From Rhabdophis nuchalis (Eukaryota; Chordata; Lepidosauria; Squamata; Natricidae): a stretch of DNA of 64,000 bases. This document shows, piece by piece, positions 22,440 to 33,769 of this stretch. Within the stretch, counting starts at the first letter, position 1, and the number at the start of each line of letters is the position of its first letter. The notes beneath the pieces are model-generated. The model was not told where the DNA came from, made no database searches, and was given only the letters and a program-made list of their open reading frames with translations. The position numbers and the translations under genes are program-made. Location: assembly GCA_039707465.1 (NCBI GenBank), contig CM077643.1, positions 199,603,605 to 199,667,604 of the forward strand. Reading direction: 5' to 3'.

Positions 22440-22770
22440 CCCCCCCCTTCGCGGCCCCTCCCACCGGGCCACTTTTTAGCTCATGTCCCTTGCACGTGCA
22501 GTCTGTGTCATATCCATGATGGTCACCTCCTCAGCGGCCTCTCTCTCCTCCGCTACCGTTGCCCCACCTGCCACCACTGCCCCCCTGCCACTGCTCCCCC
22601 TTCGCCGCTGCTCCCCCTGCCACTGCTCCTCCCACCGCCGCTGCTGACCCACTACCACCGCTGCTCCTCCTGCCCCCGCCGCTGCTCCCCCTGCTGCCAT
22701 CGCTGCCCCGCCGCCGCTGCCCCCGCTGCTGCTGCCCCCCCACCACTGTTCCCCCCGCTGCTGCTGACAT
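22440..22770. repeat. GC-rich triplet-type low-complexity block
   Basis: Irregular (GCY)n / (CCGCTGCTC)-type repeats, more than 65% G+C in an AT-rich neighbourhood. All six frames stay partly open because of the triplet periodicity, giving proline/alanine-rich and glycine-rich translations that should not be called proteins. Confidence 0.8.
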
Positions 22771-23945
22771 CTCAGTCATCTCAGAAATCTCAGTCATTTC
22801 TTCCCTTGATGCATATATTTGTGTGAGTGTGTGTATGTGTCTACAACCCCGCCCCATATTATCTTTCCTCTGGCTCTGCTATTTAGTTCTATAATATCAC
22901 CTAGGCCTGCTGATAAAGCCTTGCTATGGTTAAGCATCTAAAATTTCTACAATAACTGGAAAGTAACTGAACTTCATGCCATTTGAATTATGTAAGGAAT
23001 AGCTGTGGCAGGTTCAGGATTTGCAACAGTTATTTGCCCACAGGAATTCACCAAGTGAAATTGGCCTTGTTAAATGTGCCGTACATCACTGTAATCGAGC
23101 ATGATAGTTTACATGAACATTAAAAATGTTTCATTTTATGATTATATCTAAGGAAAGAGATTCAGGAGGAAAAGGCAACAGATCTTAGTAGGTTCTTCGA
23201 CACACCTTCTTCCTAAATTTGATAAACTATATTTAAGCCTCTTCCAGTTTTTTGACTCTGTTCTGTAATTTATGGAGGATGCTGGCAAGAAAGTTTTATA
23301 TTAATCTCAATTTTTTTCAGTAAGTCGGCATCAACATTTCTTTATAGTAACTAAGTGTTTGTATTCTTGTTATCTTTCCTTCCAGCCCCTTTACCAAGCA
23401 AGCCAAGTAAATCTCATAAAACAGAATGTTTTTCTGGATCATATCCCAGAGCATGAAAGACACTAAGGGGACACTAATTTGGCATTGTGACGCTGTCCAG
23501 AAATTAGCACAACTTCCTTATCAGCAATAGTAGATAAAAAAGAGGAAGGTCTTTATCAGATGCAGAATTTGAAGGTTCCTATTTTTTCCAACTCCAATTA
23601 TATACAAGAGTTATGGGCAAAATATAATTAGCATCCAATATAATATTCTAGAGTTGAAATGTGAATATCATTTAAAATTCTTTCATATTTTGGAATATTC
23701 ATATACAGCATAGAATATTTGAGATAAAACTTTGATTTGCAATATATGTGAACTGTTCTGCATCCAGAAATCTCTGAATACTTGTACTAATGAACACTTT
23801 TCCTGCATTTCTCTTATCACTAGCTGGCCACGTAGTCTCCTCTTATCTGTGACAGCATCCTCAATAAACTTGAATGATGCTTGATTTGATTTGATTACAG
23901 ATCTGATGGCTTACGAGCTCATGCAGTTAATCGTCTTTGTTGTTT
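22771..23945. other. Non-coding stretch
   Basis: No gene or recognisable repeat identified. Confidence 0.5.
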
Positions 23946-23949
23946 TAGA

Positions 23950-24045
23950 ACAGTCACTTTTTATTTTTATTTATTTATTAAATTTGTTTGCTGCCCATCT
24001 TGCCACAAGGCTACTCTGGGTAGTTTACAAGTTTAAAAGCAGCTA
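23950..24045 (-). mobile_element. CR1/L2-group LINE 3' tail remnant
   Basis: The plus-strand text 'tttattaaatttgtttgctg' then 'cccatcttgccacaaggcta' and 'ctctgggtagtttacaag' resembles the reverse complement of a LINE 3' terminus. Similar remnants occur near 43,735 and 63,885. Confidence 0.45.
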
Positions 24046-24109
24046 CAGAACTATACATAAATACACACACTATCTATATGTATGCCTCTCTCTCTGTGTA
24101 TGTGTGTGC

Positions 24110-24574
24110 CAGTGGTGGGTTTCAATTTTTTTTAGAACCTCTTCTGTAGGTGTGGCCTGCTTTGGGGGAGTGGCTTGCGAGCCATGTGACTGAGTGGGAG
24201 TGGCTTGACAGTCATGTGACTGGGTGAGTGTGGCCAACTTGTAAAATGTGATGAAACTCATTTAACAACACTCTTGCTTAGCAAACAAAATGTTGGCTCA
24301 GGAACTCTGCCATTGAAGCACGCAAGTCTTAAAGCTGTCAGGTTACAAGACCCTTGTACCCCTAACCCTTTAGAAAAAAACAACCCCAGAGGTGTTCAAA
24401 CTTGACAGCTTTAAGACTGGTGGACTTCAACTCCCAGAATTCCTCCTCTCGCTCTTCATCTTGATGATGTGCAGACGGGCGGGGGGAGGGAGCTGGAAGT
24501 GGTTCTAAACGGCACTGTAGATTTGTGGAACCTCTTTTATAGAAGAGGTTAGAATTGGCAAGAACCCACCCCTG
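24110..24574. mobile_element. hAT-type MITE (CAGTGGTGGGTT family)
   Basis: Ends are cagtggtgggtt and aacccacccctg. Flanking octamers gtgtgtgc and gtctatgc match at six of eight positions. It belongs to the family that also occurs at 29,811-30,237 and 52,748-53,130 and forms the ends of 32,963-38,721. Shared internal blocks are 'gtggccaacttgtaaaatgt' and 'aactcatttaacaa'. No coding capacity. Confidence 0.85.
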
Positions 24575-24838
24575 GTCTATGCACATACATAAATATATCT
24601 AATAGCAATAAAAATATAAATCCTGATTGAAATTGTGGTTAAAATGGGATGGGAAGGAACAGGGTGTGCAGGGGATGAGGTGGGATCTGCTGTTGGTCCA
24701 TCAACCACCTCCAACATGATACTGCCCCATTGGAAACCCAACCCAATTGGCAGAGCCAAGTCTTCAGATCACTACAGAAGTTCAGGTGGATGGGAGCTGA
24801 TCTTCACTTTGGGGAGGGGGAATGTTACAAAGGGCAGA

Positions 24839-24950
24839 AGTGGCTTACCCTATCAGTGTTGGTGGGAACATTGTTTCCTTCTAGTCAGATCCTTGATTAG
24901 GGATGGAAGAAGGAAACAGTATTCCCACCAGCATTGACAGGGCAAGCCAT
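24839..24950. repeat. Imperfect palindrome
   Basis: The left arm 'agtggcttaccctatcagtg ttggtggga' at 24,839 is mirrored by 'tcccaccagcattgacaggg caagccat' at 24,923-24,950. A single arm (agtggcttgccctgtcagtg) recurs at 52,076-52,095, so this is a dispersed element. Its class is unknown. Confidence 0.65.
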
Positions 24951-25134
24951 TTGTATATAAACAGAGAGGAAAATCCCACCTGCTTCTATCACTATAAATA
25001 TGATGACATATTTATAGTTATATCTATATTTATATTTTAGCTGAGAACATCTATTTATATATCCTATATTCTATGCATGCCTTGCTGAAAAACTTCTGAC
25101 AGTGGTCATATGGCCCCCACAAACAACCATTCCC

Positions 25135-26729
25135 CACAATGTACTCGAGGACAGACCTCATCTCGCTGCGAGAGTCCCCCCTCTCGCAGGGCTGGCCCTC
25201 CACTTTATCGAGGGCCCACTTCAAGGAAGGACTGATTAGTCACGAGAAGTGGGTGAAACGTAGATTGAGGTTTTTTTTTAACAAATCATTTGATTCGGCT
25301 TTTAGGGGGTACCAGGGAGGAGGGAGGAATTAGGCAATCTATGACTGAGAATATGGCCAGGCCGGCTGGCGGAGACAGGAGGGAGGTGGGTGGGTCCAAT
25401 ATGGGGGGGGGGGGACACGGGTTGATTCAACAAAGGGTTTTTTAATCAGAACGGGGGGGAGGGGGAGGGGTGATGGGAGACAGAAACATCACCACCGCTG
25501 GCTACAGGCAATAGCACACCCCAACCCTCTGTTCTCCCCCCGTGATCTAGGACAGGGGTCTCCAACCTTTGCAACTTTAAGTCTGAAGGACTTCAGCTCC
25601 CAGAATTCTCCAGCCAGCTTTGCTGGCTGGAGAAGTCTGGGAGCTGAAGTCCTTCAGACTTAAAGTTGCAAAGGTTGGAGACCCCTGATCTAGGAGGTCA
25701 GAGCACACAGAGCCGGGGCCCTAGGCTGATGCTATGTAACGGCAGGTCCGTGGTCAACAAAGCCCCCCTCATTAATGACCTTGTGTCAGAAGGGGAGCCG
25801 GACCTGGTGGGGATTACGGAGACCTGGTTGGGCCATGAGGGGGGGTTACCTCTCGTGGAAATGTGCCCACCAGGTTACCGCGCATTTCATCAGCCACAGG
25901 CCCTAGGCAGGGGTGGAGGGGTGGCGGTTATTGTTAAGGAAGGTCTTGAGCCGAGAGAGACCACAGTGCCACAGACTACCGGTTGTGAGTTCCTCTATGT
26001 GAGATGGGGCCTGGGGAGGCAGTTGGGCGTGCTGATTGTGTACCTGTCTCCCCGCTACGTATCAGCAGCCCTGCCCGAGCTCCTCGAGGTGGTCGCCGGA
26101 GTGGCGGTGGAGACCCCCAGTCTTATAGTCTTGGGGAACTTCAACCTGCCATCGGCAGGTGAATCATTTGAGATAGCCCGGGAGTTCATGGCTTCCATGA
26201 CAGTCATGGACCTGACCCAGGTAATTCAGAGCCCCATCCATGTAGGGGGACACACACTGGATTTAATTTTTGTCTCTGACCAGTGGATGAGGGATCTGGG
26301 TGTAGGGGATTTAGCTGTCATGCCCCTGTCATGGTCAGATCACTCACTTCTCCAACTCGACTTTCCCACCACTACACCCCACCACGGGGAGGCGGAACCA
26401 GAATCTCCTAGATGGTTCCGCCCCAGGTGCCTGATGGAACCTGAAGGGTTCCAGACAAAGCTTGGGCCATTACCTGTGGCCTTGTCCCACGCCCCGACGG
26501 AGGACCTAGTGGCCGCGTGGAATACTTCGGCCGCTGGGGCCTTGGATCAGGTCATGCCCTTGCAGCCTCTCATGCGGCGCCGAGTCACCCAGGCACCTTG
26601 GTTTACCAAGGAGCTGAGGGAGATGAAACGCTACAAGAGACGCTTAGAGAGTAGATGGAGATCCACACGGTCTGAATCTGACCGAACACAGGTAAGAGCC
26701 CATTTGAAAACTTACCTTGTGGCGATAAT
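25135..26729 (+). pseudogene. CR1/L2-group LINE, 5' half only (LINE-3)
   Basis: The copy starts just before the conserved ATG (25,139), whose frame gives MYSRTDLISLRESPLSQGWP and stops after GGGRN. It is interrupted by a 135-bp MITE (25,553-25,687). It resumes with the endonuclease: [15 protein letters not shown] (Asn changed to Gly-flanked form CNGRS), [22 protein letters not shown] (the expected GDFN is GNFN), [12 protein letters not shown]. It breaks off at 26,729 after KTYLVAI, before the RT domain. A LINE that keeps its 5' side and loses its 3' side is not explained by ordinary 5' truncation. The D to N change in GNFN would damage the catalytic site. Confidence 0.9.
25553..25687. mobile_element. 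135-bp palindromic hAT-type MITE
   Basis: A near-perfect inverted repeat beginning caggggtctccaacctttgc and ending with its complement. TSDs are identical: ATCTAGGA (25,545-25,552 and 25,688-25,695). It is inserted in LINE-3, so it is younger than that copy. Same family as 28,596-28,687 and similar to 41,816-41,950, which has the same length. Confidence 0.95.
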
Positions 26730-26790
26730 GTTACCCAGCGAGGTAATGAAACATCTGCAAGAAGAAAACCAAGCTTAGAGACCACCCAGG
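26722..26790 (+). mobile_element. Penelope-like fragment with hammerhead-like stem
   Basis: A short repeat fragment abuts the broken end of LINE-3. It holds a 6-bp stem GTTACC (26,730-26,735) / GGTAAT (26,742-26,747) followed at once by GAAA (26,748-26,751). It continues 'acatctgcaag' and 'aaccaagcttagagacca', also seen at 7,005-7,045. Confidence 0.45.
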
Positions 26791-27570
26791 ATTCCACAGA
26801 TCTGTGTTTTCATCCATGTCTTTCATATATTGCCAAGTGCAACCAATATACACAAGGATGAATTTGAGAAGAACAATTTAAGATATTGGAATCATTTTCC
26901 TGGAAACTGTATCTTTAATGTAAGGTGAATCATTGACCTAAATAATATTATGAGGCTAAGAATTGGGACAACTGTATATAATCTGATTGTATATCTGTTT
27001 ATGTGCATGCCTGTGTATGCCTGTGAATATGCAGAGCCATATTTCATGTCATGGAGTGCAATGAAACGGCATCTACGTATATTAAAAGTCAAGATTTCTC
27101 GTTTGTAGTATTGCTGCTGCCTGCACTCATGCATACTGCATATCTTGAGTTGTGAATCCCCAAAGTATTTGCAGCTAGGAATGGTATCTGTGTACCTGTT
27201 TGCAACGTAACAGCATTTTGGACACCAAATCCAGAACCAATTTTCTTTCTGAATTAGTCATGGGCTCCATTTTGTTTCACAAGCAGCAAGTGCTGTGTGT
27301 GTGTATTTTTATTTTTAAATGGCGTTAAGTGGTTTAGCTGAATTTTTAACAGCATACTTGGCAGGCTTGTTTTGTATTCCCCCACCACCACCGGTCATAT
27401 GAAGTTGCTTTTGCCAAATGAAATTATGGATTCACTCTTCTAGTCTTGCTGTCTTCTCTTACAAAGTCCTGTGATCATTTACAGAAATCTGGCCATCATT
27501 TTTTCTACCCTTTTAAATGTAAAGGGCCAGAAGATGGGCCTGATATATATTCCAAAGCTATTTTATCCTT
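26791..27570. other. Non-coding stretch
   Basis: No gene or repeat identified. Confidence 0.5.
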
Positions 27571-27633
27571 TCTCTCTCTCTCTCTCTCCCTCTCTCTCCC
27601 TCCCTCCCTCCCTCCCTCCCTCCCTCCCTCCCT

Positions 27634-27699
<66 letters not shown>
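27571..27699. repeat. (CT)n / (CCCT)n microsatellite
   Basis: A 129-bp pure pyrimidine tract, CT repeats with a (CCCT)n core in the middle. Confidence 0.95.
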
Positions 27700-27704
<5 letters not shown>

Positions 27705-28439
27705 CATCAATGTTGCCATGGGCAAAATTGATTTATGATGCTGCTGATACTCTATCCACCATTACAGCTTCATTTGCTGCAAATGAACTCCCTTGTTCTC
27801 TTCTCTCCCTTATATTTTCTTGCTTGGCGCAAAACTGAGTGACTTTCCACCTTCAGCAACTTGTTTAGATTGATAGCTTTTAATAACATGGGCATGAGTT
27901 GGATCAAGACATTGAAGATAATTTTCCAATTTTACAAAATACTGTATAAACCATGGAGTTTTCATCTAAACTGGTAGATGCACATATAACACAACAATGA
28001 CTTTCTATTTAAATGTTGAAATGAACAGACTGTTCTTTCCCTCAACATTTGGAAAGAGTGGAAGATTTTCAGACAGTTGAACTAGCCACTTTAACTGGTG
28101 GCCTGGTCTTTGCTGGGTTGAGGTTGGGGGTTCTTCTTTGTGATTAGTCTCACTATAATTGAGAAGCTATACAAAGAACGTATTGTCTCTCTAGCAATAA
28201 GCGATTATATGCAGAATGCTTACTCTATCTAGATACAATTAAATCCGGCGCCATCTAGTGGCATTGTGATGGCAGGTAATATTGCCATCCATACACTTCA
28301 TTGAACCCAGAAGGCACCATACAGCTTGTATCAGAGATGACGAAACTGGTCCTCCAGATTTTGTTAATAAGAACAGAAGTAAAAACGGATGAGAGATATT
28401 AAGTCATTCAATAACTGACTGAAGCTGTAGATTCAGAGA
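27700..28439. other. Non-coding stretch
   Basis: No gene identified. A short inverted pair (gccatctagtggcattgtga tgg ... attgccatcc) lies near 28,250-28,290. Confidence 0.45.
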
Positions 28440-28548
28440 CCAAACTTGAATAAATGAAGATGAATGAGTAAACTTGAAATGAATGAATGAGTAAAAGATG
28501 AATGAGTAAAATGAAGATGAATGAGTAAAATGAAATGACTGAAGATGA
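28440..28548. repeat. Short minisatellite (gatgaatgagtaaaatgaa)
   Basis: Imperfect tandem copies of a unit of roughly 18-20 bp built on ATGAATGAGTAAAA, repeated about five times with length variation. Confidence 0.7.
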
Positions 28549-28595
28549 GAAAAGAGAAAGGTTATGGAGGATAAAGGAGGAAGAGCCCTCTAACC

Positions 28596-28687
28596 CAGAG
28601 GTCTCCAACCTTTGCAACTTTGCTGGCTGGAGAATTCTGGGAGCTGAAGTCCTTCAGACTTAAAGTTGCAAAGGTTGGAGACCCCTG
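28596..28687. mobile_element. 92-bp palindromic MITE, deleted arm
   Basis: Ends cagaggtctccaacctttgc and its near complement, with perfect TSDs CTCTAACC (28,588-28,595 and 28,688-28,695). Compared with 25,553-25,687 it lacks about 43 bp of the left arm, so the long hairpin is lost but the ends are intact. Confidence 0.92.
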
Positions 28688-28695
28688 CTCTAACC

Positions 28696-29539
28696 CACTT
28701 GAAATGAGAATGTGCTTCCTAGTCAACAATTACCCTTTACTTGTCGAACCTAATAAGATTGGAAAAGCAGCAGTTAGGGAAGTTATCCAAACTCTGCTTC
28801 TTCATGTGTTCAGCTTACACATAAGCATTCATCTTTTTAAATTCATGAGCAAACATTACATTGCTACGTACTGTACATGGAAGGTGGAATTTCCAAATGT
28901 ATGTAGTTATGTTCACGTATTTAACTTAAAACAGTTGATTGGTTTCAGATACCTACAGGATAAGAGACAGGTAGAAATTGAATTGACACAAGACTGCAGC
29001 TTGTTTGGAAACCATTCATTCTTTCATGCTGTTACCTAAAATCAATAAATCAAAGTAACTCACTAATAACTCTTTTACATTATGTTCTATCTCTGGTCCG
29101 TTTTTGTACCTCCCCCCCCCCCCCCCATTACTTCCTATTAGAAACTATCTATCTTTCTTACAGTTTTTCAAAAAAAACCCTGGTAAAGCAATTACAGATG
29201 ACATGTTAAAACTAGAGACATTTACAAGTCTAAAAAAACACAATTAACATGAAACAATCACTCTTATTTTCTTATTTTCCCTACATTTAGTAGGGATTGA
29301 ATTTTTACAACTACAAGACTTCTTGTCAGACTTGACAGTTCAGCCTATCACATTTTCTTGCACTACTTGTTTTTATTGTCATTTTATTTTATTTGTGGAA
29401 TATAACGTCACCTGCTGTCTATTCTTATCTGAGTAGAACTTCATCTGCAAGCGGTAATGGCTTGCATTCTTGTTGGGTGAGATATTTGGATATAACTTTT
29501 ACAGATACGCAATAGGCCATGATAGAGATTTCTAAGGTA
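28696..29539. other. Non-coding stretch
   Basis: A 139-codon frame at 28,620-29,039 starts inside the MITE and has no recognisable domain. A C homopolymer of about 17 lies at 29,112-29,128. No gene is supported. Confidence 0.5.
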
Positions 29540-29547
29540 GCTTGGTC

Positions 29548-29778
29548 CAGAGGTGGTATTCTGCCAGTTCGGACTGGTTCGACCGAACCGGTAGCAGTAA
29601 ATGTGAGCCCGCCCACCCCAGCTCTATGCTGTCCCATTTAGGCACTTTTTTTAGCCAAAGCATATATGTGAAAGGCTGAGTGCATGCATGGATGGGGTGC
29701 ATGCAACTAAAATGAACTTGTTTGCACACATGTTCACATTTGCTAACCGGTAGGGAAGGTAAATGAATACCACCTCTG
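29548..29778. mobile_element. hAT-type MITE (CAGAGGTGGTATT family)
   Basis: A 231-bp element with ends cagaggtggtattc and gaataccacctctg, and perfect TSDs GCTTGGTC (29,540-29,547 and 29,779-29,786). Internal 'gaccgaaccggtagcag' is typical of this family, which also occurs at 40,381-40,670 and 56,737-56,983. Confidence 0.95.
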
Positions 29779-29810
29779 GCTTGGTCCATATCAATTAGAG
29801 TACATAAGAT

Positions 29811-30237
29811 CAGTGGTGGGTTTCAAAAAATTTTAGAACCTCTTCTGCAGGTATGGCCTGCTTTGTGGGAGTGGCTTGCTGGCCATGTGACCAGGTGGGA
29901 GTGGCCAACTTGTAAAATGTGGTGAAACTCATTTAACAACACTCTTGCTTATCAATTAAAATGTTGGCTCAGAAACTCTGTCATTTGAAGCACGCAAGTC
30001 TTAAAGCTGTCACGTTACAAGATCCTTGCATCCCTAACCCTTTAGAAAAAAAACCCCAGGGGTGTTCAAACTTGATAGCTTTAAGACCTGTGGACTTCAA
30101 CTCCCAGAATTCCTCCTCTCATCTTGATGATGTGCAGACGGGCGGGGGGAGGGAGCTGGAACCGGTTCTAAACGGCACTGTAGATTTGTGGAACCTCTTC
30201 TATAGAAGAGGTTAGAATTGGCAGGAACCCATCCCTG
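29811..30237. mobile_element. hAT-type MITE (CAGTGGTGGGTT family)
   Basis: A 427-bp copy with ends cagtggtgggtttc and gaacccatccctg, close to the 24,110-24,574 copy along its whole length. Its flanking octamers (cataagat, gtctagat) match at only four positions, so no TSD can be claimed. Confidence 0.82.
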
Positions 30238-30714
30238 GTCTAGATGCATATCAGTACACCTTGTACACATTTCCAGATGTATTCCATCCAACTGTTGAGA
30301 GGGCTGTTAGGCAAAGTCTACCTATTTTTCTTTAGAGTGCACATTCTCTGCTATAGAAGAATGTTGACTGAAGTTCTATACGGAAAAGTGTCACTTAATC
30401 CTACTTTATATTTATTGAATACCTTTACAGGAACTGACATTAGGCAAAAGATTGAATGTTTATGCTTCCTGAGGGTCTACTTAGTATTGCTGCCAATTGG
30501 AAGAAAGTTGAAATATTAAATATTACATTTTAAAATGTTACCACTTCCCCACCACCACCACCACCAAATGCTGAGAGCTATTCCTCTGAGGACCACACTG
30601 AATTGGACTCCAATTAATCATGGTTAATTGAATTGCCTGAGACATGTTCTTGTGTTATTTGGGATAAATTTGATCCTACAAATTCTAAGAACATAGATTA
30701 TATACAATTATTTT
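30238..30714. other. Non-coding stretch
   Basis: No gene identified. A short CCA/CAC triplet run lies at 30,548-30,566. Confidence 0.5.
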
Positions 30715-31030
30715 AGTCTGGATTCAGGGTGGGAACTATTATTGAGACAATTTTGGTCATGCTTGTTGATTAACTTTGATAGATTCAGGATGGGATAAGT
30801 GCATCCACTCCTCCTTGATTTCTCAGGATCCTCTCATACCATTGACCGTATTATCCTTCTGGACTGATTCAGGGGTTTGACAGTGTGGTTCTCCTCCTTC
30901 CTCAAAGGCTAGTTGCAATGGGAATTGGATGTGTGGGAAAGCAATCTAGCCTTAGATTAGAAGTGCCTCAGGGCTCTGTCCTCCAATTTATTTATTTTGC
31001 TTAAAATTTACATGAAGCTAAATTAGTAAG
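30715..31030 (+). pseudogene. Ancient CR1/L2-group RT relic
   Basis: Broken translation keeps the order of LINE RT motifs: SGFRVGTIIETILVMLVD (compare SGFRPGHSTETALVALVD in LINE-2), then 'HSSLISQDPLIPLT', then 'VPQGSVL' at about 30,965-30,985, then 'KIYMKL'-like residues near 31,010. Many stops show that it is far older than LINE-1, LINE-2 and LINE-3. Confidence 0.7.
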
Positions 31031-31918
31031 GTCTAACAAACCATTTACTCTTCAAACATGGATATAGGTTAGTTAACTCTTATTTTCAGTGTTACAAATG
31101 TGGATTTTGTAAGCGTTTGGGATAGAATTTACAGTGTTTACTCCTATACTACCATTGTACATAAAATGTTTAGTGATACTAGACTCTGTGTAATTGGTTT
31201 ACTTGCTATGTATGAATCAACAGTTGAATTTTTGCTTGATTAATTGATAACATGCCATCAAATCATTGTTGACTGTTAGCAAGCACATATATGGAGTTTT
31301 ATTCGCAATGATCTGTTGCTAATCTTGTCTTTCAGACTTCTCTCATTGCCATTGAAACTGAATCTATTCAGCTTACTGCTGGATCTCCTCCTCCTCCTCC
31401 TCCTCTCTCTCTCTCGTTCCCTCCCTCCCTCCCTCTCTCTATTGTTTCAATTAACATGTTTTAATGCTACTTTGTTTCTCTATGCATGAATCATTTTTTA
31501 AAAATATAATGCACCATTTTTAGATATTGCGGTATATCATAGAGTGCAAGGGAATATAAAACAGATTTCAAGGAAAAATACCTTCTTCCACTTGTAGACC
31601 TGGTAGTAACTGGGAAATATTTTGGATTGGTAATATCAGATAATTCCAAGGATCAACAGATATGAAAATAGGGATATTTCTGCAGAAAGAAATATTTCTA
31701 GAAGGTTTTCAGTAGAAAGACTTCATGCAAACAAAAAGCAATGTACAGTAGGTTTTTCTTGAATATCATTACTGAAATGCTGCAAAACAAGAGGCCCCGA
31801 GCTACATAAAGGAAGATTAATAGAATTCCTTTACTTCCTAGAAAATTTGTTTAATTGCAGGATTTTTCTTCAAAAGGGTTATCTTAAAGGAAGTGATGTC
31901 AGGACATAGCAGCATATT
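31031..31918. other. Non-coding stretch with CTC/CCCT patch
   Basis: A pyrimidine-rich patch lies at 31,383-31,440. No gene identified. Confidence 0.5.
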
Positions 31919-31920
31919 CC

Positions 31921-32331
31921 CATGATGGCGAATCTATGGCACGTGTGCCAAAGGTGGCACGCAGCACCGTCTCTGCTGGCATGCCCAGGTCAGATCTCCA
32001 TGGCGGTTCTTTCGTCAGCTTCTGTTTCCCTGCAAATGATGAAACAGAAGCTCACAAAAGAAAAAGATCTTAACTCTTGCCAGTGGGGGATGACCCGTCT
32101 CGTGCTGGTCAGCTGGTCTTCAGGTCTTTGCTGTGCATGCAGGCATGCACATGCATGCACGCATGCCCATGCATGCACGCATGCCCATGCATGCCCAAGT
32201 ATGTCCATGCATGTGCACATTCACGCATTTCCACACGTGTGCAAACACATATGCATGTGTGCACTTTTCAATTTGGAAAGTGCGTGTGCACAGAATTTGT
32301 CCACTTGGTGTCTAACAGGTTCATCTTCAGT
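31921..32331. mobile_element. hAT-type MITE, diverged, with CATGCA-rich centre
   Basis: The left end 'catgatggcgaatctatggc acgtgtgcc' and right end 'aacaggttcatcttcag' are recognisable but decayed inverted termini of a common reptile hAT-type element. The interior carries an alternating purine-pyrimidine tract (32,133-32,262) of catgca / gcatgc units. No TSD is evident. Confidence 0.6.
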
Positions 32332-32954
32332 GATATATGCTATTCAAAAATGGTAGGCACCAAAAGTTTCAAAATGCTCTTTCACTCTTCTCTACATGAG
32401 ATAGGGGAAAGTAATTATATTTGCAAATTCTCATGTGAATTGACTTGATTTATTTCTATTGAGACAAATGCTCCTGAAAATATTGGACTTGTAACAGTAC
32501 AAGACCCCACTTAGCCTTAGAGTTCAGTGAAAGATTTAATCCAATTGTTGCAAGGTGAAAATGTCATGAGTCATGTTTATGTCATCTTCACCTCCTGAAG
32601 AAAAAGTGAAGATATAAATGATACCATGAGGAAGAAAATGAAGAAATAAATAAGGATGATCTTTAGATATGTCTCCAGAATTTGCAGCGCTGCTTCTTAA
32701 AAAAAAAAAAATTCCTCTACCTGTGCTTGTTGTCATCCCCTTCTTCCCATGGCTACATAAGTAAGAGGAAATGGCTTCAGTGGCTAACCCTGCCCAGCAT
32801 CATAGATGGTGGCACTAATCGTGGATATGTCTGTCTTCTTAAGGATATACAGTGTCATATGTTCTGTTGTTTTCTATTTACAAAATGGTATTAATCTACT
32901 TGTATTTGCATGCTTTCAAACTGCCAGGTGGGCAGGAGCTGGGGAAAGCAATGG
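32332..32954. other. Non-coding stretch
   Basis: No gene or repeat identified. An A run lies at 32,700-32,710. Confidence 0.5.
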
Positions 32955-33769
32955 GAGCTCACCAGGGGTGGGTTTCTAAGGGTTCGGGGGGGCTCGCGCG
33001 AGCCCTTTCATCAATTTTCCCGATCCCCAGCGATCCCTTTGGACCGGTGGACCCAGAAGTAAGTAGGTCCACGCCCCTCCCCCGCCTAGCCAGCGCTAAA
33101 CTCGCTGGCCAGTGGTGGGAAGAAGTTGTGGACAGACGCGGGCGAGCGCGTGTGCGAAGTTCGCAGGCTCGCCTGTGCCTCTCCGCAGTCCACCCCCGCC
33201 ACCCGGGACTCCCATCTGAGCCCGGCACAGCACGGGGCAGACTTCCTGCATTTGACGGGAAACAGCTGTGGCCGACGCAGAGAAGCAAGCCCAGGCGTCA
33301 GGACAGAGCAACGCCGAAGCAAGAGCGACAAGCCGTGCAGGAACAGCCTCCGCCGCCGCGCTTCCCTCGACAAGTGCAAATGTTGGATGGCTGGAGGCGA
33401 CGGACGGGAGGTGGAGCTGGTATGGAGAAATGGAAGAAGCTTGCGAGAGGAGAGATTGGAAGAGAGTGATATGAAGAGAGGAGAGAGGAGGAGAGAAAGA
33501 GGGGAAGGAGAGAATGAGGAGGAGATGGACTGGAGATGGATTGGAGATGGAGGAGAGATGGAGAGATGGATTGGAGATGAAATGGTGATGGAAGGGAGAT
33601 GGATTGACGATGGAGATGGAAGGAGTTGGAGATGGAGGAAAAAAGAAAGAAGAAGAAGGAGATTGAGAATGTGTTGATGAAGGAGAATGGACTGAGAGAA
33701 GCCAAGCAGCCAGGTCGGAAACGGTGGAACAATGGCGCAGAAGGGCTCAGGAAGATCCAAAGTGAGTGC

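Noticed and set aside
22365..22894. Proline/alanine-rich frames on both strands
   Set aside because: Triplet-type GC-rich low complexity keeps all frames open; no start context or domain.
29811..30237. TSD for this hAT copy
   Set aside because: The two flanking octamers agree at only four of eight positions, which is no better than weak chance similarity.
32133..32262. CRISPR-like or other regular repeat array
   Set aside because: The units are short, overlapping and irregular, with no unique spacers; this is simple repeat DNA in a eukaryote.
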